Shown in pieces: positions 6,664 to 13,198 of a DNA stretch of 28,828 bases; the stretch's first letter is position 1, and each line of letters begins with the position of its first letter. The DNA is taken from contig CAKTZA010000049.1 of the NCBI GenBank assembly GCA_934635045.1, forward strand, positions 1 to 28,828, given 5' to 3'. The stretch comes from an uncultured Kiritimatiellota bacterium. GTDB taxonomy: Bacteria; Verrucomicrobiota; Kiritimatiellia; RFP12; UBA1067. The position numbers and the translations under genes were made by a program. Under the pieces are notes generated by a model, which saw only the letters and a list, made by a program, of their open reading frames with translations, had not been told where the DNA came from and did not search any database.

Positions 6664-7317
6664 TCAGACGACGGCCCCGAAGTCGCGGCGGTAGACGCCC
6701 TCGCGCGGTTCGAGCTCCGGCGGAATCGTCAGCGGCGCGAGCGGCGCATCGTCCGCCGCGACCGCCTCCCACGCGGCCGCGTGGATCGGCAGCCCCTGCG
6801 CGCGGAACATCGTCTCGAACTCCGTCCAGACCTCCGGCGGACGCGGCATCGGCTCGACGCGGCGGAAGCGCGCGTCGTCCGCGAACCCCGCGCAGACCTC
6901 CTCGAAATACTCCACGTGATCCGTCGCGAACTCGATCCGTCCGCCAATCGTGAGGCGCTTCCAGAGCGCGGCGCGGAAGAGCGGCCCGAACAGGCGGTGC
7001 GAATGGTGCTTCTTCTTCGGCCACGGGTCGGGGAAGAAGACGTAGACGCGCCGCGCGTGGTGCGCCGGCAGAAGGTAGTGGAACGTGTAGAGCGCCTCCA
7101 GCCGCAGGACGTTCGCGTTCGCGATCTTCCCGCGCCGGCACTTGCCGTCGAAGAGCCGCACGCGCTCCAGCATGCGCTCGATGCCGAGGAAGTCGCAGTC
7201 GGGGTTCTCCTGCGCGCGCCGCGTCAGGAACTGGCCCTTGCCGCAGCCGACTTCGATCTCCAGCGGACGCGACAGGTCGACGTCGAGCGGCCGGCAGGGA
7301 TCGGTGATGCGGATCAC
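6664..7317 (-). CDS. trmB: tRNA (guanine46-N7)-methyltransferase TrmB
   Basis: This SAM-dependent enzyme of 217 residues makes m7G46 in tRNA. The SAM-binding motif EIEVGCGKGQFL lies near the N-terminus. The family signature VFFPDPWPKKKHHSHRL is intact, including the acidic and basic residues of the active site, and IEFATDHVEYF follows. I chose GTG 7317 because it overlaps the rsfS stop as GTGA, a coupling pattern repeated elsewhere in the window; a TTG two codons upstream (7323) is possible. The usual family length is about 210-240 residues. Confidence 0.93.
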   Translation of the reverse strand: MIRITDPCRPLDVDLSRPLEIEVGCGKGQFLTRRAQENPDCDFLGIERMLERVRLFDGKCRRGKIANANVLRLEALYTFHYLLPAHHARRVYVFFPDPWPKKKHHSHRLFGPLFRAALWKRLTIGGRIEFATDHVEYFEEVCAGFADDARFRRVEPMPRPPEVWTEFETMFRAQGLPIHAAAWEAVAADDAPLAPLTIPPELEPREGVYRRDFGAVV

Positions 7318-7607
7318 GCCCAAAGCTTCTCCAGCGCGTAGTAGGCGCGCGCCTCGGGCGAGAAGACGTGGACGACGACGTCGATGTAGTCGGCGACGAT
7401 CCAGCCGGACTCGGGGTCGCCCGAAATGCGGTAGGGCTTCGGGAGAGCCTTCACGAGGGCCTTCAGGTGCGGCGCGGCCGCGCCGGTCGCGACGACGAAG
7501 TAGTCGGTGAGGCCCGACGTGCCGCGCACGTCATAGGTCTTCACGTCCTGCGCCTTCGTGTCGACGAGCGCCTGCGTCAGGGTGGTCAAGAGTTCTTCTG
7601 CTGTCAT
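7314..7607 (-). CDS. rsfS: Ribosomal silencing factor RsfS
   Basis: This 97-residue protein of the RsfS/Iojap family binds ribosomal protein uL14 and prevents subunit joining under starvation. The signature is complete: TDYFVVATG in the first half and SGWIVADYIDVVVHVFSPE followed by YYALEKLW at the end. ATG 7607 is preceded by GAGAAAGA. It is coupled to trmB by a GTGA overlap. Its place behind glycogen synthase fits a link between nutrient state and translation, but that link is inference. Confidence 0.95.
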   Translation of the reverse strand: MTAEELLTTLTQALVDTKAQDVKTYDVRGTSGLTDYFVVATGAAAPHLKALVKALPKPYRISGDPESGWIVADYIDVVVHVFSPEARAYYALEKLWA

Positions 7608-7618
7608 GTTCTTTCTCG

Positions 7619-7634
7619 GTTCGGCCGTTCGGCC
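7619..7634. repeat. 8-bp tandem repeat GTTCGGCC, two copies, between glgA and rsfS
   Basis: GTTCGGCC occurs twice head to tail in the 52-bp glgA-rsfS gap, just upstream of the rsfS ribosome-binding site. It is one of several short tandem repeats of unrelated units found at gene borders here. Confidence 0.7.
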
Positions 7635-7659
7635 TTGAAGTCTTTTCGCTCGCCGCGCG

Positions 7660-9159
7660 TCAGACGAGCGGGCGGTCGAGCATTTTCTCGTAGAGCTGGA
7701 TGTATTCCTTCGCGCAGGCCTCGTGGTTGAAGCGGCCGAGCGATTCCGTCATGATGCGCGCGATCTCGCGCTCGCGGACGTCCGCCGGCTGGTGGAAGAA
7801 GTCCATCGCCTGGTCCATCGCCCAGAAGAGCCCGTTCGAGTCGTAGGTGTCGAAGAGGAAGCCGTTGCCGCGCGAGGCCGCGACGTCCAGCGGCTCCACG
7901 GTGTCGTGCAGGCCGCCCGTGTTGTGCGCGACGGCGAGCGAGCCGTAGATCGGCGCCTGCATCTGCGGCAGACCGCACGGCTCGAAGAGCGACGGCATGA
8001 GCGTGAAGTCGCTCGCCGCGAAGCCGAGCTGCGAGAGGCGCCCGTCGAAGTTGTGCACGGCGAGGCGCGACTCGATCCCGTGGAACGCGCGGATGTCCCA
8101 GAACGGCTGCTGGTAGGGGCCGTTCGCGATGACCGCGATCTGCGCGTCGGGGTGCTTGTCGAGGAAGCGGAACGTGATGTCGGTGAGGAGCTGCGGCCCC
8201 TTCTGCACCGGGTCGAGGCGGCTCGGCCAGAAGAAGAGCGCACGGTCGGCGTTCTCCTCCAGCCCCAGCGCGTGCTGGAGGGCGAGCTTGTTCTGGCGCT
8301 TCGCGCCGCGATGCTCCGCCGGGCCGTACTTGAACGGGATCTTGTCGTCGATCGCCGGGTTGTCCGAGGCGTCGGGCGCGTTCAGGATGCCCGCCGCGCA
8401 GCCCGCGTAGTACTTGCTGCGAATCTCGTTGCGGATCGAGTCGGGGATGAACGCGTGCCAGCCGTTGACGATCTCGGTGAGGAACGTCGGCGAGACGGTG
8501 TTGATGAAGTGCGCGGCGAAGCAGCCGGACGCCTGGAGGTCAATCGGGTTGTTGTTGCGCGACTCCTCGTAGTTATACGGCGGGTAGGCGTAGTAGAGGT
8601 TCGTCCAGAACTCCGCCGCGTCGATGCCCGCGTCCTCCACGCGCGCGAGGCTCAGCTTCTGCGTGTGGATGTTGTGGACGGTGAAGAGGCAGGGAATCCC
8701 CATGCGGCGCGCGGCGGCGGGGATGAGGCCCGTCATCCAGTCGTTGCAGTGGATGAGGTCGGGCTGGACGTGCGGGATGATGTTGTTGATCACCTCGCGC
8801 TGGAACGCGAGCGCGAGCTTCACGTTCCCGTCGCCCCGGTCGTACACCGTGTCGCGGTAGTAGAAGCAGCGATCCTCGGCGAGGTGGATGCGCTCGTCGG
8901 AGAGGTGGCTCTTGTACTTGCGCAGCTCCTCCGAGACGAGCTGGGCCGTCTCGACGTGGAACATGCGGCGGTAGTGCGGCAGGGCGACGTGCACGTCCGC
9001 CCCCAGGCCGTAGAGCGCCTGGACGAGCGAAGCGGACACGTCCGCCATGCCGCCGGCCTTGGCCGACATCTTGCCGGCGAGGTTCCCCATGCCCTCGGGG
9101 AGATACGTGATCTCCGGCGTGACAATCAGGATGCGCGGGTTCTTCTTCGCGGTCGTCAT
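7660..9159 (-). CDS. glgA: Glycogen/starch synthase (GT5)
   Basis: This glycosyltransferase of 499 residues would extend alpha-1,4-glucan from an activated glucose. The GT5 N-terminal motif is KAGGMADVSASLV (usual KxGGLxDV). HCNDWMTGL, FTVHNI, RLDPVQKGPQLL and the donor-site SLFEPCGLPQMQAP with the following NTGGLHDTVEPLD are all present, so catalytic residues look intact. ATG 9159 has a strong GGAGG 9 nt upstream. It lies 40 bp after the carboxyltransferase gene in the same operon. The central part (residues about 190-270) carries family variation, so whether the donor is ADP- or UDP-glucose cannot be read from sequence. Confidence 0.92.
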   Translation of the reverse strand: MTTAKKNPRILIVTPEITYLPEGMGNLAGKMSAKAGGMADVSASLVQALYGLGADVHVALPHYRRMFHVETAQLVSEELRKYKSHLSDERIHLAEDRCFYYRDTVYDRGDGNVKLALAFQREVINNIIPHVQPDLIHCNDWMTGLIPAAARRMGIPCLFTVHNIHTQKLSLARVEDAGIDAAEFWTNLYYAYPPYNYEESRNNNPIDLQASGCFAAHFINTVSPTFLTEIVNGWHAFIPDSIRNEIRSKYYAGCAAGILNAPDASDNPAIDDKIPFKYGPAEHRGAKRQNKLALQHALGLEENADRALFFWPSRLDPVQKGPQLLTDITFRFLDKHPDAQIAVIANGPYQQPFWDIRAFHGIESRLAVHNFDGRLSQLGFAASDFTLMPSLFEPCGLPQMQAPIYGSLAVAHNTGGLHDTVEPLDVAASRGNGFLFDTYDSNGLFWAMDQAMDFFHQPADVREREIARIMTESLGRFNHEACAKEYIQLYEKMLDRPLV

Positions 9160-9199
9160 GGATTCGCCTCCCCTTTCCTTTCCGTGTCCGTATGCGCCC

Positions 9200-10894
9200 T
9201 CAGCCAACCGTCGCGAGGACCTGCCCCTTCTGGACGGCCTTGCCGTGCTCGACGAGGAAGGTGATCTTCCCGGCCGCCGGCGCCTTGATCGGGTTGAAGA
9301 GCTTCATCGCCTCGACGACGCAGACGGCCTCGCCGGGCTTCACGCCCGCGCCGTCCGCCGCCAGCGGCGGCTTGCCCGGCGCGTCGCTGCGGTAGAACGT
9401 GCCGTTCAGCGGCGCGAGAACCGGGGTTCCCTTCACGTCGGCGGACGCCGCCGATGCCGCGCCTTTCGCCTGCGGCGCGGCAGCAGCCGTCGGCTCGGCC
9501 GCGCGCGCCTTCTCCTCCTCGTCCGCCGGAATCGGCCCGCCTTCCTTGCGCCACTTGAAGTAGCCAAGCGCGACCTCCGGGAAGAGCGCGTAGGAGAGGA
9601 TGTCCTCCTCGGCCTGGATCGTGTTCGGCGGCAGCGCGTCCGCCGCCGCGACGAGGCCCGGCTTCAGCAGGTCGGCCGGACGGCACGTGATGGGCTTCAG
9701 CTTGCCGATCAGCTTCTTCTGGAGCTTCGGGTCGATCGGCGCCGGCGTCGCGCCGTAGTAGCCCGCCGCGTAGCGCTTCGTCTCGTCCGTCACCATCGAA
9801 TACCGCTTGCCGGAGAGGACGTTCAGCACGGACTGGACGCCGACGATCTGCGAGGTCGGCGTGACGAGCGGCGGATAGCCGAGGTCGGCGCGCGTCTTCG
9901 GCAGCTCCTCCAGCACCTCGTCGAGGCGGTCCAGCGCGTCCTGCTGGGCGAGCTGGGAGCGGAGGTTCGAGATCATGCCGCCGGGAATCGCGTGCACGAG
10001 CACGCCCGCGTCGACAGCCTCGACCTTCGACGAGCTCGCCGGCTGGCGCTTCTTCTTCAGCTCCTTGAAATAGGCGTTGATCTTCGTCAGGGCCGCGCGG
10101 TCAAGCCCGCAGTCGAAGCCGACCGACTCCAGGATCGAGACGACCGACTCCGTTGGCGGCTGGGACGAGAACGACGAGAGCGTGGAGATCGCGCAGTCGA
10201 AGCAGCCCGCGCCCGCCTCGGCGGCGGCGAGGTACATCGCGGCGGCCATGCCGCTCGTCATGTGCGAATGCACCTGGATCGGCATCTCCGGCAGCGCCTT
10301 CTTCAGCGCGCCGACGAGCTCGCGCGCGGCGCCCGGCGTGAGGATGCCCGCCATGTCCTTGATCGCGAGCGAGTCGATGCCCATCGCCGCCTGCTGCCGG
10401 GCGAGCTTCACGTAGGCCGCGACCGTGTGGACGGGCGATGTCGTGTAGCAGATCGTGCCCTGCGCGTGGCCGCCGTACTTCTTCACGCTGCGGATCGCCG
10501 TCTCCAGGTTGCGCGGGTCGTTCAGCGCGTCGAAGACGCGGAAGATGTCCATCCCGTTCTCGCACGCGAGCGCGACGAACCGCTCGACGACGTCGTCAGG
10601 GTAGTGCTTGTAGCCGAGGATGTTCTGGCCGCGCAAAAGCATCTGGAGCGGCGTCTTCCTGCAGACCTTCTTGATCTCGCGCAGGCGCTGCCACGGGTTC
10701 TCGCGCAGGAAGCGCATGCAGACGTCGAACGTCGCGCCGCCCCAGCACTCAAGCGAGTAGAAGCCCGCGTTGTCCATCGTCTCGGCAATCTTCAGGATGT
10801 CGTCCGTCCGCATCCGCGTCGCCCAGAGGGACTGGTGCGCGTCGCGGAGCGTCGTGTCGGTGATGCGGATGATGTTCTTCGTCTTCGTTTTCAT
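9200..10894 (-). CDS. oadA: Biotin-dependent carboxyltransferase (oxaloacetate decarboxylase alpha/pyruvate carboxylase B type) with fused biotin domain
   Basis: This 564-residue protein has a transcarboxylase TIM-barrel (TDTTLRDAHQSLWATRM at the start, GATFDVCMRFLRE, LRGQNILGYKHY, IKDMAGILTP, VHSHMTSGMA), a conserved carboxylase region, an Ala/Pro linker (about residues 450-485) and a biotinyl domain with EAMKLFNPI (biotin Lys531). The biotinyl domain opens with LAPLNGTFYRSDAPGKPPL, which resembles the AccB carrier of acetyl-CoA carboxylase more than the usual OadA/PycB carrier. No beta/gamma decarboxylase subunits or biotin carboxylase are in the window, so the net reaction (pyruvate carboxylation or oxaloacetate decarboxylation) is open. 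The ATG is 9 nt after a TATAAT box, so the mRNA is nearly leaderless. It is the first gene of a five-gene operon. Confidence 0.9.
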   Translation of the reverse strand: MKTKTKNIIRITDTTLRDAHQSLWATRMRTDDILKIAETMDNAGFYSLECWGGATFDVCMRFLRENPWQRLREIKKVCRKTPLQMLLRGQNILGYKHYPDDVVERFVALACENGMDIFRVFDALNDPRNLETAIRSVKKYGGHAQGTICYTTSPVHTVAAYVKLARQQAAMGIDSLAIKDMAGILTPGAARELVGALKKALPEMPIQVHSHMTSGMAAAMYLAAAEAGAGCFDCAISTLSSFSSQPPTESVVSILESVGFDCGLDRAALTKINAYFKELKKKRQPASSSKVEAVDAGVLVHAIPGGMISNLRSQLAQQDALDRLDEVLEELPKTRADLGYPPLVTPTSQIVGVQSVLNVLSGKRYSMVTDETKRYAAGYYGATPAPIDPKLQKKLIGKLKPITCRPADLLKPGLVAAADALPPNTIQAEEDILSYALFPEVALGYFKWRKEGGPIPADEEEKARAAEPTAAAAPQAKGAASAASADVKGTPVLAPLNGTFYRSDAPGKPPLAADGAGVKPGEAVCVVEAMKLFNPIKAPAAGKITFLVEHGKAVQKGQVLATVG

Positions 10895-10903
10895 TTGTCG
10901 CTT

Positions 10904-10912
10904 ATTATATCA
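10904..10912 (-). promoter_or_regulatory. Extended -10 box TGATATAAT for the carboxyltransferase operon
   Basis: Minus-strand TGATATAAT precedes ATG 10894 by 9 nt. A TTGCCT (10929-10934) stands upstream with a 19-bp spacer, as for the permease promoter. A GCCGCGCGGC palindrome lies between the pyrE stop and this promoter. Confidence 0.75.
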
Positions 10913-10969
10913 CATTTTAGGCCGAAAGAGGCAAACGCCGCGCGGCCGGAACGCCGTGCGCGCGCCCCG

Positions 10970-11581
10970 TCACGAGCCGGGGTGGACGGGCTTCGAGCCC
11001 GCCTTGCACATCGGGCACGTCTCGGCCGTCCACGTCTCGGGCGTCATCTGCATGAGCGAGAACATCGGGATGCGGCCGAACTTGACCTTGCCGCCCGAAC
11101 GGTCCACGAGCAGGACGACGCCCGCGACCTTCGCGCCGGCGGCCTTCACGAGGTCGATCGTCTCCTGCACGCGCCCGCCCTTCGTCACGACGTCTTCCGC
11201 GACGACATAGCGCTCGCCCTTCTTCAGCGTGAAGCGGCGCATCGCCAAGACCGTGTTCGGCTTGCCCGTCGCGTCCACGCCCTCGCCCGGCACCTTCTCG
11301 GCGAAGACGCACTTCACGTTCAGCTCGCGCGCGACCTCGTGCCCGACGAGGATGCCGCCGACGGCCGGCGAGATCACGCCGTCGATCCGCTGGCCGAGCT
11401 TGCCGCTCCTGACGGCCTGCCGCGTCACTTCGCGGCAGAGCTTTTCGGCGATGCGCGGGTAGCGCAGGACGTTCGCGCACTGGAAGTAGCGGTTGGAGTG
11501 CAGCTTGGAGCGAAGCTCGAAGTGCCCCTCCAAGAGCGCGCCCGTGTCCTTGAATGCCTGGAGAACCTGTTTCTGCGTCAT
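10970..11581 (-). CDS. pyrE: Orotate phosphoribosyltransferase
   Basis: This 203-residue protein would make OMP from orotate and PRPP in pyrimidine synthesis. The PRPP-binding motif is YVVAEDVVTKGG. GVISPAVGGILVGHEVAR and VFAEKV are the other family segments. Start ATG 11581 (MTQKQVLQAFKDTGALLEGHF) has AGAAAGGAAA upstream. It ends with a CPMC motif and short tail (CPMCKAGSKPVHPGS) common in PVC and anaerobe PyrE proteins. It is the last gene of the long operon that starts at RpiB-GlyA. An upstream in-frame extension exists but encodes the low-complexity repeat at 11606-11633. Confidence 0.93.
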   Translation of the reverse strand: MTQKQVLQAFKDTGALLEGHFELRSKLHSNRYFQCANVLRYPRIAEKLCREVTRQAVRSGKLGQRIDGVISPAVGGILVGHEVARELNVKCVFAEKVPGEGVDATGKPNTVLAMRRFTLKKGERYVVAEDVVTKGGRVQETIDLVKAAGAKVAGVVLLVDRSGGKVKFGRIPMFSLMQMTPETWTAETCPMCKAGSKPVHPGS

Positions 11582-11605
11582 GTCTGAGTTTCCTTTCTGT
11601 TGTTT

Positions 11606-11633
11606 TGTCCGTTGTCGTCTGTCCGTTGTCATC
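11606..11633. repeat. 14-bp tandem repeat upstream of pyrE
   Basis: TGTCCGTTGTCGTC and TGTCCGTTGTCATC lie head to tail (one mismatch) in the 56-bp gap before pyrE. Confidence 0.8.
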
Positions 11634-11637
11634 AAGC

Positions 11638-12087
11638 CTACTCTTCGAGCCTCAGGAGCTCTTCCCGCGTAAATCCGTCCGCCGGCTCCGCGTCCCTTTC
11701 CGCCGGGAGGACCGCCGGCGCGGGCGCGGCGCACGTCGGCAGGTAGGGCGTCGGACGAAAGCCGATCCGCGCCGGCGCAGGCGGACGCGCGCGATCCGAA
11801 AGCCGGACGATCGGCGCCGGCGCGTCATCCGGCAGCGCGCTCAGGATGAGATCGGCCGGACGGAACGCAAGGCCCGCCGCCTCGCCCTGTCCGCCGGACT
11901 TCGCCCGGCGCATCGCCTGTGCCTCCTGCTCAGGCGTCAGGGCGACGAACGCGGCGAACGGCGGCGACGCCGCCGGCGCGTCATCCGCCATGAACCAGAG
12001 TTCCGAATAGGGCAGGACGAGGGAGACGGCGACCGGCAGGGACAGCGCCGTCAGGAGGGACAGGAGTTCGCGCCGCGCGCTTTTCAT
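11638..12087 (-). CDS. Small membrane-anchored protein of unknown function in an ExbB/ExbD cluster
   Basis: This 149-residue protein has one N-terminal membrane segment (LLSLLTALSLPVAVSLVLPY). The rest is Pro/Ala-rich and predicted to lie outside the cytoplasm, with two stretches of Pro repeats (RARPPAPARIGFRPTPYLP) and an acidic end (FTREELLRLEE). ATG 12087 overlaps the exbD stop (ATGA). Its position after exbB-exbD is where a TonB/TolA-like energy transducer is often found, and the topology (one anchor, Pro-rich periplasmic part) fits. I see no TonB C-terminal domain, so that role is only a guess from context. Confidence 0.7.
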   Translation of the reverse strand: MKSARRELLSLLTALSLPVAVSLVLPYSELWFMADDAPAASPPFAAFVALTPEQEAQAMRRAKSGGQGEAAGLAFRPADLILSALPDDAPAPIVRLSDRARPPAPARIGFRPTPYLPTCAAPAPAVLPAERDAEPADGFTREELLRLEE

Positions 12088-12569
12088 TCGTCCGCCCCCG
12101 CCGCGCCCGTACGCTTGTTCGCGAAGAGGATGCGCGCGACGCCGTTCGCCTTCGCGAGCGCCGCGAGGCGCATCATCTCGCCGTTCGCCACGCGCCGGTC
12201 GGCGAGGACGAGCAGGGTCTTCTCCGCACGGCGGGCGAAGCGGTTCGCCAGCTGCTCGCCCAGCGCGCGCATCGAGGCGTCCTCGCCCATCAGGTAGCGC
12301 GTGTCGTCGAAGAAGACGAGCGTCTCACGCGGCATCGGCATCATCAGCGCGACCGGCGACTCGGCGGACACGGCGTCCGTCGGCACGGCGTCCGGCAGGT
12401 CGAAGAGCGTGCCCTCGGCCGACGTCAGGATCCCGGAGATGAACCGCAGGTGCAGCAGCAGAAGCCCCACGGTCAGGTAGGGCAGGGCGGCGGCAACCGG
12501 CCGCAGCCAAGCCGAACCGTGTCGCCAGATGCCAAGCGACCGTTCGGGCGACCATCCCCAGGGGCTCAC
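12084..12569 (-). CDS. exbD: ExbD/TolR-type biopolymer transport protein
   Basis: This 161-residue protein has a short basic N-terminus, one membrane segment (ALPYLTVGLLLLHLRFISGIL) and a periplasmic domain with TLVFFDDTRYLMG, KTLLVLADRRVANGEMMRLAALAKANGVARI, which is the ExbD/TolR C-terminal pattern. The conserved Asp of the membrane segment that carries the proton in ExbD is not obvious in this hydrophobic stretch, so function may be altered. GTG 12569 overlaps the exbB stop as GTGA. Works with the neighbouring ExbB in a proton-driven motor. Confidence 0.82.
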   Translation of the reverse strand: MSPWGWSPERSLGIWRHGSAWLRPVAAALPYLTVGLLLLHLRFISGILTSAEGTLFDLPDAVPTDAVSAESPVALMMPMPRETLVFFDDTRYLMGEDASMRALGEQLANRFARRAEKTLLVLADRRVANGEMMRLAALAKANGVARILFANKRTGAAGADE

Positions 12570-13198
12570 TTCGTCCGCTCCTTCTCCTTCATCGCCTCCT
12601 TCTCCTTCTGCGTGGAGATGTAGCCGATGATCTGGCTGGCCGCCGCCTCCAGCTCGACGACGATGCGGTCCAGCCGGACGCGCAGGAACGAGTACATCAC
12701 GGACGCGCAGATCGCGACCGCGAGCCCGAACGCGGCGGCCGTCAGCGCGTCCATCGTGCCGCCCAGAAGCGCGGCGCGCGAGACGAGCTCGCTCGCGTTG
12801 GCCGCCCGAACCGTCCGGATGAAGCCGAGCACCGCGCCGAGGAGGCCGAGCGCAGGCGCGACCTGCGCGATGATCGCCAGCACCGCCAGCCGCCGGTCGA
12901 GGCGCCCGATCTCGGCGCGCCCCTGCGAGTCGATGGCCTCGCGCAAGACGCGCGCCGAGCCGCGCTGGTGGCGGATCGCCGTCGCGACGACGGACGACAC
13001 GGGCGCGAGCGTGTCCTCGCAGATCGACAGGGCCTCGTCCGCGCGGCCGTGGTCCAGAACGTTGATCACCCCCTTGAGAAAGTCCTCGTAGTCGACCTGC
13101 GCCCGGCGCAGGTCAAAGAACCGCTCGAAGAACGTGACGACGGCGACGACCGCCAGGGCCAACAGGATCCACACGACAGGACTTCCGACTGAACTCAC
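12566..13198 (-). CDS. exbB: MotA/TolQ/ExbB-type proton channel protein
   Basis: This 210-residue protein has three membrane segments in the ExbB order: one near the N-terminus (VVWILLALAVVAVVTFF), a cytoplasmic stretch of about 90 residues, then LAVLAIIAQVAPALGLLGAV and ALTAAAFGLAVAICASVMYSF. The APALGLLGAVLG segment is the hallmark of the family. GTG 13198 overlaps the stop of the TPR gene as GTGA. The charged tail (KEKEAMKEKERTK) is unusually long in Lys/Glu. Confidence 0.9.
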   Translation of the reverse strand: MSSVGSPVVWILLALAVVAVVTFFERFFDLRRAQVDYEDFLKGVINVLDHGRADEALSICEDTLAPVSSVVATAIRHQRGSARVLREAIDSQGRAEIGRLDRRLAVLAIIAQVAPALGLLGAVLGFIRTVRAANASELVSRAALLGGTMDALTAAAFGLAVAICASVMYSFLRVRLDRIVVELEAAASQIIGYISTQKEKEAMKEKERTK

